Source: Lachnospiraceae bacterium (GTDB lineage Bacteria; Bacillota_A; Clostridia; Lachnospirales; Lachnospiraceae). Taken from it: a stretch of 6,461 nucleotides of DNA. A model generated the notes under the pieces. The model worked only from the letters and a program-made list of their open reading frames with translations. It did no database searches and was not told the origin of the DNA. Made by a program: the position numbers and the translations under genes. The stretch covers positions 1 to 6,461 of the forward strand of contig DMAZ01000259.1 of the NCBI GenBank assembly GCA_003446335.1, given 5' to 3'. Shown here in pieces: positions 1-5,774 of the stretch (positions are counted from its first letter, which is position 1; each line of letters opens with the position of its first letter).

Positions 1-60
1 TGACACCGGGCATGATGCTTTCCATAACGAAAAATTCCAAAAGATAAAAGGATCGAAAAC

Positions 61-125
61 ATCATCAGCAGGAAATAAGAGCAGGGGGCTGTACAAGCCC
101 CCTGCTCTTATTTCCTGCTGATGAT
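61..125. terminator. Perfect 30-bp inverted repeat, probable bidirectional terminator
   Basis: Positions 61-90 and 96-125 are exact reverse complements, separated by a 5-nt loop (gtaca). The stem core is G/C-rich (gcagggggct / agccccctgc) and is flanked by A/T-rich steps (aataaga / tcttatt). A terminator core followed by a T-rich stretch therefore exists in both directions. It lies 62 bp beyond the stop of the minus-strand DUF4956 gene, and the minus-strand sequence after it is T-rich (gttttcgatccttttatctttt). Intrinsic terminator is the best reading, but 30 perfect pairs is longer than one needs. It may also stop a plus-strand gene ending left of or just inside the window. Confidence 0.75.
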
Positions 126-187
126 ATTATCCGGATAAGAGTCATCTCGTAACAAATGTCATGAGTATCCTGTGCCGTAGATTACGA

Positions 188-859
188 TCAGCTCATATAA
201 TCTCCGTTGTAGCTCACGAGAACCGCGCTGATCACACCGTTGATCCCCGCCATGGCATTGATGAAATCGGTATTATCACTCTTCAGCCTGACTTCCATAT
301 TAAGTTCCACAAGACCTTTCTGTGCAGTCTTGCTCTTGACAGACCACTTCGAGACGTGCTTGCTCAGATACTCCTGCGCAGCTTTTTCCGCCTCATGATT
401 CTCACAGCGAAGGACCACTATGTATGGTCTCGTATAGGTCTTGTGATTCACGAACAGGATCAGGACCAGACCGATAATTATACTTCCGAGGACAGCCAGC
501 GGAATCAGTCCTGCCGCAAGAACAATGCCGGCAGCGATCGACCAGAAGAGAAAAGCAATATCCAGCGGCTCTTTGATTGCTGTACGGAAACGCACGATCG
601 ACAGGGCGCCGACCATGCCGAGAGAAAGCACTGCATTGCTGGTAACGGCCAAAATGACGAGCGTTGTGATCATGGTCAGGGCCACCAGAGTAATTCCGAA
701 GCTGGCGGAATACATGACACCGCGATACGTTTTCTGGTAGATAAAATAAATGAACAGACCGATCAGGAACGAAAGTAGTAAGGCGACGATCATATCAGCG
801 ATGCTGATGGCGGAAACGTTCTCCAGGAAACTGGATTTGAAAATATCACTAAAGCTCAT
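188..859 (-). CDS. DUF4956 family polytopic membrane protein, partner of the VTC-domain protein
   Basis: This 223-residue membrane protein is read as DUF4956 from its hydrophobic N-terminal two thirds and the conserved block GMVGALSIVRFRTAIKEP (residues 81-98). Predicted membrane helices lie at about 20-41, 53-73, 100-117 and 118-138, with a further hydrophobic stretch at 75-88 leading into the conserved block. Residues 146-223 form a soluble alpha/beta tail (PYIVVLRCE..., then VELNMEVRLK), probably cytoplasmic. The frame is open back to a TTG at 892, but the ATG at 859 sits 7 nt behind AGAAGGGAG, so I choose it. It starts 29 bp after the stop of the VTC-domain gene and is surely cotranscribed with it. 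In family knowledge DUF4956 proteins often neighbour VTC-domain polymerases. A role in anchoring the polymerase or moving polyphosphate is inference; the molecular function is unknown. Confidence 0.85.
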   Translation of the reverse strand: MSFSDIFKSSFLENVSAISIADMIVALLLSFLIGLFIYFIYQKTYRGVMYSASFGITLVALTMITTLVILAVTSNAVLSLGMVGALSIVRFRTAIKEPLDIAFLFWSIAAGIVLAAGLIPLAVLGSIIIGLVLILFVNHKTYTRPYIVVLRCENHEAEKAAQEYLSKHVSKWSVKSKTAQKGLVELNMEVRLKSDNTDFINAMAGINGVISAVLVSYNGDYMS

Positions 860-888
860 ATAAAAACTCCCTTCTGAATTCGAGTAAT

Positions 889-1560
889 TCAATCATACAT
901 TCTGCAGGCCGCATATTTTGAAAATGCCGCTGCCCTTCTGTTCTCCAGATGGACCGCATCCCGTATGATTTCCGGTAAAAATTCATCCCACTTGACTTCC
1001 AAAATGATCGGATCATCCGGTACCGGCACCATCGGTGTATCCGGATTCAGAAAATCCGTGCTGCAAAGTCCTGTCCTGATATTGTAATCGAGCGTGATCC
1101 GGACATTTCCGGCGGGATATACGAACGGTTCCCGCGTATAGTCAACAATCGTTTTCGCGCGAAGGCCCGTCGTCCTCATATCGACATACATCTCCCGGAT
1201 CAGTTCCGAGGGATCATTTCCCATCCAGTCGATTTCTCCGTCTGCGATCGACTGCGCCTGCTGCGGTGTCAGGGAAGCAGTTTCTTTCCAGCCGAGATTA
1301 TTCCACTTGCTTTTCTTCTCCAGACGGATAAAAGACGGATCGTTATTATAATATCTGATCCGGAATTTCTTTCGGTTATCAACACCATCCATTTTTTCCC
1401 TCAGAGCTTTGTCCGTAAGCGTGTCAAAATAGAGGCTCCGAATCAGATATTTCCCATCATTGGCATGCGTATCGGGACAGGTGATCACCCTCATCCGTGC
1501 CCGTATGATGAGCATATCCATATAATTGATCTGGTGTTTCCATTCATGTCTTAGTTTCAT
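889..1560 (-). CDS. VTC-domain polyphosphate polymerase family protein
   Basis: This 223-residue soluble protein is of the VTC / CYTH-like triphosphate tunnel fold, the catalytic domain that in yeast Vtc4 makes polyphosphate from ATP. Visible motifs in order are RHEWKHQI (4-11), SLYFDT (42-47), KKFRIRYY (64-71), FIRLEKKSK (77-85), VDYTREPFVY (139-148), VRITLDYN (153-160), LEVKWDEFLP (187-196) and FSKYAACR (213-220). The alternating Lys/Arg residues and the acidic EVKWDE motif fit the phosphate- and metal-binding strands of the tunnel. No SPX domain or membrane helix is present, so the protein is just the catalytic domain. The ATG at 1560 follows AAAGG at suitable spacing. The DUF4956 gene follows directly. 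Polymerase activity is inferred from family and context; a different triphosphate-handling activity is possible. Confidence 0.87.
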   Translation of the reverse strand: MKLRHEWKHQINYMDMLIIRARMRVITCPDTHANDGKYLIRSLYFDTLTDKALREKMDGVDNRKKFRIRYYNNDPSFIRLEKKSKWNNLGWKETASLTPQQAQSIADGEIDWMGNDPSELIREMYVDMRTTGLRAKTIVDYTREPFVYPAGNVRITLDYNIRTGLCSTDFLNPDTPMVPVPDDPIILEVKWDEFLPEIIRDAVHLENRRAAAFSKYAACRMYD

Positions 1561-1600
1561 GATCTACCTTTATTCCACAGTTCCTTAACACTTAGCGCTC

Positions 1601-1816
1601 GTGTTTTTCCTGCTCCTACATATAGAAGAGCTCCGTTTCCTGAAAAAGGATAGGCTCGGCCTGTGTAAGAACTGTGACCATTTTCAGAAGATTTCGAGTC
1701 CGCTCAAACATATCGTTCCACGGTATAATAGCGCATACTGCAGACCGAAATCAAGAAAAATACCGAAGTATCCGAAAAATCTCATGATTCTTGCACATAC
1801 TCCGGTAATCAGGTAA
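1601..1816 (+). pseudogene. Possible remnant of a small Cys-rich (zinc-knuckle) protein
   Basis: A 71-codon frame reads EELRFLKKDRLGLCKNCDHF and later YNSAYCRPKSRK, giving CxxC followed about 26 residues on by a YC motif. This layout resembles the end of clostridial proteins of the DUF6076 type, where CKNC and YC precede a final Cys. Here there is no second CxxC-like partner. The only start is a GTG without a ribosome binding site, and an in-frame stop lies at 1586-1588. Codon use looks natural for the region, which is why I do not dismiss it as a chance frame. It sits antisense to the presumed leader of the VTC operon. It could be a decayed gene end or chance; I favour a remnant only weakly. 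Confidence 0.3.
1725..1754 (-). promoter_or_regulatory. Candidate promoter of the VTC-DUF4956 operon
   Basis: On the minus strand, TTGATT (1749-1754, 4/6 match to the -35 consensus) is followed by an 18-bp spacer and TATTAT (1725-1730, 5/6 match to the -10). Initiation near 1717 would give a leader of about 157 nt before the ATG at 1560. A weaker alternative lies nearer the gene: TTTTCA, 16 bp, TATATG, around 1620-1645. The choice rests on consensus match only. Confidence 0.42.
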
Positions 1817-1848
1817 TTTTCTCTTTCAGAGATTAAATTATTCTGATT
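1807..1848. terminator. Weak A/T-rich hairpin at the end of the DUF1295 gene
   Basis: The segment folds imperfectly: AATCAG (1807-1812) pairs with CTGATT (1843-1848), TAATTT (1814-1819) with AAATTA (1835-1840), and TCTC with GAGA around a small loop. It overlaps the TAA stop (1838-1840) of the minus-strand membrane protein gene. There is no clean U-tract, so its termination strength is doubtful. Confidence 0.3.
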
Positions 1849-2632
1849 CCTCTTCTTCCGGAATCAGTTTCGCCAGACTGAAAAGCGGCACGAACGGCAG
1901 AAGGATCGGAACTGTCCTGGTATATCTTCTGTACCGCGAGTCGTTTCCGTATTTTCGATCCTGCCTCATTTCCTGCCTCAGGGCAGCCGCGAACATAACA
2001 ATAATGATACCTATATATCCCAATGTTGCCAGGATCCACTGAATCGGTCCTCTGAGGGCTGTCACACCCGAAACATAGACGCCCGTCCAAAAGACGATCT
2101 CCCCGAGATAATTCGGGCAACGGACAATCCGGTAAAGACCCTTATTCACATATTTCTCCGGATTCTTTTTCTTGGCGGCTGTCTTCTGCATATCCGCCAC
2201 ACTCTCCAGCAAAAGCCCGATGACCATGATCACGGCTCCGATGCAGGTCGAAAGATCATACGTCCCGCCGTTCGAAAGTCTGAAAAGGATCGGGGATACC
2301 TCCAGCGTATAGAACAGGGAGCAGCCGATCCAGGAAACGATCCTGCCTGCGAAGGAAACAGACATATTCTGCTCATTCTCCATTGCTGCTGCATAAGATG
2401 TCACCTTCAGTTCCCGGATCAGCAGATATCCTCCGAGCCGACATCCGTACAGAAACAGCAGCAGGCAGATAAAAAGCATTAATCCGCTCATATAGCGGCG
2501 GAAAAATACAGCCATGGTGATGCCCATCGCCGCAACAGAAAAGCCATAGCCTATGCTCGTGAACCATATATATTTCCTGAATCCCACCAGGCTGATCAGC
2601 AGTGCGGTCAGAAATAGCACAAGGTAATGCAT
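1838..2632 (-). CDS. DUF1295 / steroid 5-alpha-reductase-like membrane methyltransferase family protein
   Basis: This 264-residue membrane protein has about seven or eight hydrophobic helices (roughly 3-19, 21-43, 50-72, 95-110, 128-147, 175-192, 197-218 and 241-256). The diagnostic part is C-terminal: ESVADMQKT (143-151), NKGLYRIVRCPNYLGEI (163-179) followed by WTG, and a basic tail with RQDRKYG...YRRY (223-237). This is the arrangement of DUF1295 proteins, related to isoprenylcysteine methyltransferases and steroid 5-alpha reductases. The substrate cannot be told; methylation or reduction of a lipid is the family-level guess. An upstream ATG at 2674 is in frame, but it lies about 6 nt from the predicted transcription start. 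The ATG at 2632 follows GGAGG by 7 nt and is preferred. The gene appears monocistronic. The C-terminus ends in an acidic EEEESE run. Confidence 0.83.
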   Translation of the reverse strand: MHYLVLFLTALLISLVGFRKYIWFTSIGYGFSVAAMGITMAVFFRRYMSGLMLFICLLLFLYGCRLGGYLLIRELKVTSYAAAMENEQNMSVSFAGRIVSWIGCSLFYTLEVSPILFRLSNGGTYDLSTCIGAVIMVIGLLLESVADMQKTAAKKKNPEKYVNKGLYRIVRCPNYLGEIVFWTGVYVSGVTALRGPIQWILATLGYIGIIIVMFAAALRQEMRQDRKYGNDSRYRRYTRTVPILLPFVPLFSLAKLIPEEEESE

Positions 2633-2686
2633 ATTATATCCTCCGGGTATAAAAAAAACGTATTTTATCCGCATTCACATAAGTGC

Positions 2687-2715
2687 ATTATACACCACTT
2701 TTATTCTTCGTTCAA
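2687..2715 (-). promoter_or_regulatory. Strong sigma-A-like promoter of the DUF1295 gene
   Basis: On the minus strand, TTGAAC (2710-2715, 5/6 match) is followed by exactly 17 bp and then TATAAT (2687-2692, perfect). Initiation near 2680 gives a leader of about 48 nt to the ATG at 2632, which supports that start over the ATG at 2674. The 8-bp palindrome TTAATTAA (2717-2724) lies just upstream of the -35. Confidence 0.78.
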
Positions 2716-2762
2716 CTTAATTAATTTCGTCGAACTGATGACCCTCTCTAAAATGACAAACA

Positions 2763-2792
2763 TTCGCAATCATATCAACTTTGAGGTATAAT
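2763..2792 (+). promoter_or_regulatory. Promoter of the Hsp70-like cassette
   Basis: TTCGCA (2763-2768, 4/6 match) is followed by 18 bp and a perfect TATAAT (2787-2792). It is divergent from the minus-strand promoter at 2687-2715, with 47 bp between the two -35 elements, so a single regulator could act on both. Initiation near 2799 would leave a leader of about 127 nt before the ATG at 2926. Confidence 0.6.
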
Positions 2793-2798
2793 GTATCT

Positions 2799-2925
2799 TA
2801 TCGAAAGCAGCGAAGCGTTCGCGAGTCTATCGTATCGCTTTGTTGATAGTATATCGATCGGAAGCAGCGAAGTCGCCGGCCGCGTTAGCGGCTTTCACTT
2901 ATAGAAACCGAAAACGGAGGTCAGT
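2799..2925 (+). promoter_or_regulatory. Structured 5' leader of the Hsp70-like cassette
   Basis: This untranslated stretch holds two compact hairpins: GCGAA-gcg-TTCGC (2810-2822) and GCCGC-gtta-GCGGC (2879-2892). A 14-bp word is repeated with one mismatch: cgaaagcagcgaag at 2802-2815 and cggaagcagcgaag at 2859-2872. A longer-range pairing between GAAAGC (2803-2808) and GCTTTC (about 2891-2896) is possible. The ribosome binding site CGGAGG (2915-2920) is 5 nt from the ATG and is not inside the strong stems. I do not recognise a known riboswitch or T-box. There is no U-tract after the stems, so a transcription attenuator is unlikely. Confidence 0.4.
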
Positions 2926-3774
2926 ATGAGAACCAGGGAACTGCTTGAAAAAGACAAGGAGCGTCTTTACGCAAGACTCGTAAAAGCCGATACCCCGGAC
3001 CAGACCGTGCAGGCACTGGAAGAGGAACTGAGCAGGATTCAGATCCAATACGGCGAACTCGAACCGGACGAGACACTGTCCCGGGAAGCCTCCTATTCGC
3101 TCCAGACTGCCAGAGCTGCGCTCTCTCTGGTCGACAGTACCGGAGAAATCAGGACTTATGACCGTACAGACCGTACGCAGAAAACACCAAAAGGCAGATA
3201 CATTATCCCATTAGCGGGAGGCATGGGGCTCGGCGTCGTGGGAGCACTGCTTCTTACCGGCGCCCCGGACGCATTTGTCACCCTTGGCGGGATTCTTCTT
3301 GCAGCTGCGCTCTGTCTCACTGCTGTCGGAGGATATAATTTCGGCAGAAGGAAAAATATCCCCGCCCAGTCGGAGCAGTACATAGATGTGCGGATGGACA
3401 ACGATAAAATATACAGGAACCTCGGCGCTGTACTCACCGTGATCGACCACAATCTGGAAGATGCAAAACTGAGCGATCAGGCAGAACAGTCGGATTCACC
3501 GTCTGCGGGCGATCTTCCGGATGAGGAGCTGAAACTCCTGGCTTCCCTGCTGGAGACGGCATATGCATCACTTGATACGGACGAAAGCCGGCAGTCCGTC
3601 TCAGATATCAAATTCTACCTGCATAAGCGAGGCATCGAAGTCGTCGACTACAGTGATGAAACGAATATGTATTTCAACCGTATGCCTGCATCGAGAACAT
3701 GCACGCTGAAACCGGCTATCGTAAAAAATAAGGTCGCATTGATCCGGGGCATGGCGGCTGTAAAGAGCCGCTAA
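2926..3774 (+). CDS. Hypothetical membrane protein with a possible GrpE-like C-terminus, partner of the Hsp70-like ATPase
   Basis: I do not recognise this 282-residue protein as a named family. Residues 1-68 are highly charged and helical (likely coiled coil, e.g. QALEEELSRIQIQYGELE). Residues 92-112 and 115-138 are two Gly/Ala-rich hydrophobic helices joined by a very short turn, so a membrane hairpin with both ends on the same, presumably cytoplasmic, side. Residues 141-198 are a polar linker rich in Asp, Ser and Gln. Residues 199-236 are helical, followed by a beta-rich end (GIEVVDYSDETNMYF, then TLKPAIVKNKVALIRGMAAV at 260-279). This helix-then-beta end is reminiscent of the GrpE nucleotide-exchange domain, but the similarity is by eye and faint. 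The ATG follows CGGAGG. The Hsp70-like gene starts 55 bp downstream on the same strand, so the two are almost certainly an operon. Confidence 0.8.
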   Translation: MRTRELLEKDKERLYARLVKADTPDQTVQALEEELSRIQIQYGELEPDETLSREASYSLQTARAALSLVDSTGEIRTYDRTDRTQKTPKGRYIIPLAGGMGLGVVGALLLTGAPDAFVTLGGILLAAALCLTAVGGYNFGRRKNIPAQSEQYIDVRMDNDKIYRNLGAVLTVIDHNLEDAKLSDQAEQSDSPSAGDLPDEELKLLASLLETAYASLDTDESRQSVSDIKFYLHKRGIEVVDYSDETNMYFNRMPASRTCTLKPAIVKNKVALIRGMAAVKSR

Positions 3775-3829
3775 GGATTGCTTCCGCTGCCGGACAGAAC
3801 GGCCGCAAATTCATTGAAAAGGAGTTCAT

Positions 3830-5746
3830 ATGGAACGCTTTTTTGGTTTTGATCTCGGAGACGCGGAAAGCGCAGTCTCTTATTTGAAAAAAGAAGGTAT
3901 GAAAAATCCGGAGATCATCCCTGTCAGGGATGCCGGAAGCTTCATCACGGCCTATGCAAGGCTCAGCGATCAGACGCTTCTCATCGGTGAGGAAGCCTGC
4001 TACAATCCTGACGCGGAAGAGAGAAAGATCCGCTTCAAAAGCCGTTTTCTGGTAGATCCGACGGTCGACAGAGATATAAAGAGTTTTGCCGCCGGTGTAC
4101 TGGGTGAGTTGTACACGGGAGGCGATCTCGTTCAGGGCGAGGACTGCTGCTTTTATGTCGGCTGTCCGGCGGGATGGAATAAAAATGACCGGGAGAGATA
4201 CCGCAGGATTTTCGAAAAGACCGGGTATCCCCCGACGAAGATCATCTCCGAGTCACGTGCCGCTCTTGTCAGCGCCTGCCGCTCGAAACATCTTCAGGTC
4301 GGATATGATATTCTCTCCCATCCCGTTCTTGTTGTGGACATCGGTTCCTCCACTACGGATTTTGCCTACATAGCCGGCGGCCGCGAAGTGGAGCTTCGCA
4401 CAGGAGGGGAGGTCTTCCTGGGCGGAGGTGTTATGGATGAGATCCTGCTGGAAGAATCTGTCTCCGCATCGAAAGATTCAAGACTCATTCGGGATGTCTT
4501 TGAAAGGAGCGTCTCCTGGAAAAATTACTGTGAATTTGCCGCCAGACGCCTGAAAGAAAAGTATTTTGCCGATGAAGAATACTGGAAATCCCACGATTGC
4601 ACACAGACCGTTCAGATCGTTTACGACAGACCGGTCCGCCTGACTCTGCGTATGAACGAAAAAATTGCCGACCGTCTGCTGAACAGAAAGGTCGACAGTC
4701 TGCACGGAAAATCCTTCCGCGAGGTATTTGTTGAGAGTCTCAGGGAGACGAGCCGCAATATAACCGGAGATCACCCGGATCTGATCTTTATGACCGGCGG
4801 TGTCTCCAGGCTGCCGGCCATCGCGGACTGGTGCCGTGAAGTCTACCCCGATGCAGTTATCATCACTGAGCTGAATCCCGAGTTCTCCGTCTCGAAAGGA
4901 CTTTCCTGGTGCGGAAGTATCGACGAGGAGATGCGCGAATTCGAGGAAGAACTTCAGAATCTGATCGATTCCACCATAATCGAGAGGATCGTGACCGAAC
5001 AGATCGACAGCCTTTATATGGGTGCGGTCGATGCGCTGACGAACCCGATTCTGAAAAACTGTGTCGTCCCGATCATGGACAGGTGGAGAAGCGGCCAGAT
5101 CGAAAAGCTTTCTGAGATCGACGGTGAGCTTAAGAAAGAAATCGAATCATACCTGCACACAGATGAAGCAAAGAACCTGCTGGTAGATCCGGTCGCCTCG
5201 TGGCTCAGAAAATATATCGCTCCGGAACTCGAACAGTACACCATGCCGATCTGCCTGCGCCACAAAATTCCCTACCGCGCTCTGAGCCTGAACTCCTATC
5301 TTTCTCTCTCCGAGATCGATATCAGGCTGAATGCGAAGACGGTATTTGCCGTGGAACAGCTCACCTGGATGATCGACACGATCATCTCCATTCTGGTCGG
5401 ACTTCTCTGCGGCGGAAGCGGTGTCGCTCTGATCGCGAACGGGCTCCCGGGCATATTTGCCGGTGCGGTACTCTCCCTCATCATCCTCTTTCTCGGAAAG
5501 AACCGGATGCAGTCTGCCCTCCTCAAGGTCAATATCCCGCTTCCGATGAGGAAAATGCTTCCGAAGAAGTATTTTGAGAATCATCTGGAGAGCATCACGG
5601 ACGAGGTCAGGGCGGGATTCTATGAATCCCTCGAGAAGGACAAGAATGATGAGATCTCCGAGCGTCTGGTCGGTGAGATCTCCGATCAGATCGAAGATTG
5701 CCTGACCAAAATGGCGCGCGTGGTGGAGATCCCTCTGGTGAGCTGA
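3830..5746 (+). CDS. Hsp70/actin-fold ATPase with a C-terminal membrane hairpin, no canonical substrate-binding domain
   Basis: This is a 638-residue protein. Residues 1-365 read as an Hsp70-type nucleotide-binding domain: phosphate-1 FGFDLGDAES (5-14), a Lys in IRFKSRFL (67-74) aligning by eye with the catalytic Lys of DnaK, VGCPAGW (110-116), ESRAALVSA (141-149), phosphate-2 VVDIGSSTTDF (168-178), FLGGGVMDEIL (196-206), the adenosine motif LIFMTGGVSRLP (318-329), and NPEFSVSKGLSW (349-360). In phosphate-1, Asp-Ala replaces the usual Thr-Thr. After about 365 there is no beta-sandwich peptide-binding domain. Instead come acidic helices (365-510), two hydrophobic helices (about 514-535 and 540-556, Gly-rich turn), a basic patch (557-580) and an amphipathic helical tail (585-630). 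ATPase activity looks preserved; clients and role are unknown. The ATG follows AAAAGGAG by 5 nt. It is the second gene of the cassette. Confidence 0.85.
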   Translation: MERFFGFDLGDAESAVSYLKKEGMKNPEIIPVRDAGSFITAYARLSDQTLLIGEEACYNPDAEERKIRFKSRFLVDPTVDRDIKSFAAGVLGELYTGGDLVQGEDCCFYVGCPAGWNKNDRERYRRIFEKTGYPPTKIISESRAALVSACRSKHLQVGYDILSHPVLVVDIGSSTTDFAYIAGGREVELRTGGEVFLGGGVMDEILLEESVSASKDSRLIRDVFERSVSWKNYCEFAARRLKEKYFADEEYWKSHDCTQTVQIVYDRPVRLTLRMNEKIADRLLNRKVDSLHGKSFREVFVESLRETSRNITGDHPDLIFMTGGVSRLPAIADWCREVYPDAVIITELNPEFSVSKGLSWCGSIDEEMREFEEELQNLIDSTIIERIVTEQIDSLYMGAVDALTNPILKNCVVPIMDRWRSGQIEKLSEIDGELKKEIESYLHTDEAKNLLVDPVASWLRKYIAPELEQYTMPICLRHKIPYRALSLNSYLSLSEIDIRLNAKTVFAVEQLTWMIDTIISILVGLLCGGSGVALIANGLPGIFAGAVLSLIILFLGKNRMQSALLKVNIPLPMRKMLPKKYFENHLESITDEVRAGFYESLEKDKNDEISERLVGEISDQIEDCLTKMARVVEIPLVS

Positions 5747-5774
5747 GAAAGTCCTGAGTACTTTTTTATCTCGG
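5743..5774. terminator. Weak bulged hairpin between convergent genes
   Basis: CTGAGA (5743-5748) can pair with TCTCGG (5769-5774, one G-U), and AAGT (5749-5752) with ACTT (5760-5763), leaving a TTTTA bulge. A run of six T (5762-5767) follows the inner stem on the plus strand. It overlaps the stops of both the Hsp70-like gene (TGA 5744-5746) and the minus-strand NudC gene (TAA 5766-5768), which lie only 19 bp apart. It could serve both, but the stem is weak. Confidence 0.3.

Noticed and set aside
12..47. Possible 3' end of a plus-strand gene (frame ending in TAA at 45-47, just before the long hairpin)
   Set aside because: Only about 15 codons are visible, with no recognisable motif. All that can be said is that the hairpin would suit such a gene end.
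61..138. CRISPR or mobile-element end suggested by the inverted repeats
   Set aside because: There is a single hairpin with no spaced repeat series, no target-site duplication and no transposase nearby.
161..778. Long plus-strand frame opposite the DUF4956 gene
   Set aside because: Its product is His/Asp/Gln-rich with no domain logic, and it has no ribosome binding site. The minus strand encodes a clear membrane protein family.
860..892. TTG start at 892 for the DUF4956 gene
   Set aside because: It lacks a ribosome binding site and overlaps the VTC stop codon (889-891). The ATG at 859 has AGAAGGGAG at good spacing.
2633..2674. ATG at 2674 as start of the DUF1295 protein
   Set aside because: It lies about 6 nt from the predicted transcription start, with no room for a ribosome binding site. 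The ATG at 2632 has GGAGG upstream.
5147..5584. Minus-strand 145-codon frame inside the Hsp70-like gene
   Set aside because: The composition (Arg, Asp and Glu rich, no hydrophobic core) is typical of an antisense shadow of a G+C-balanced gene.
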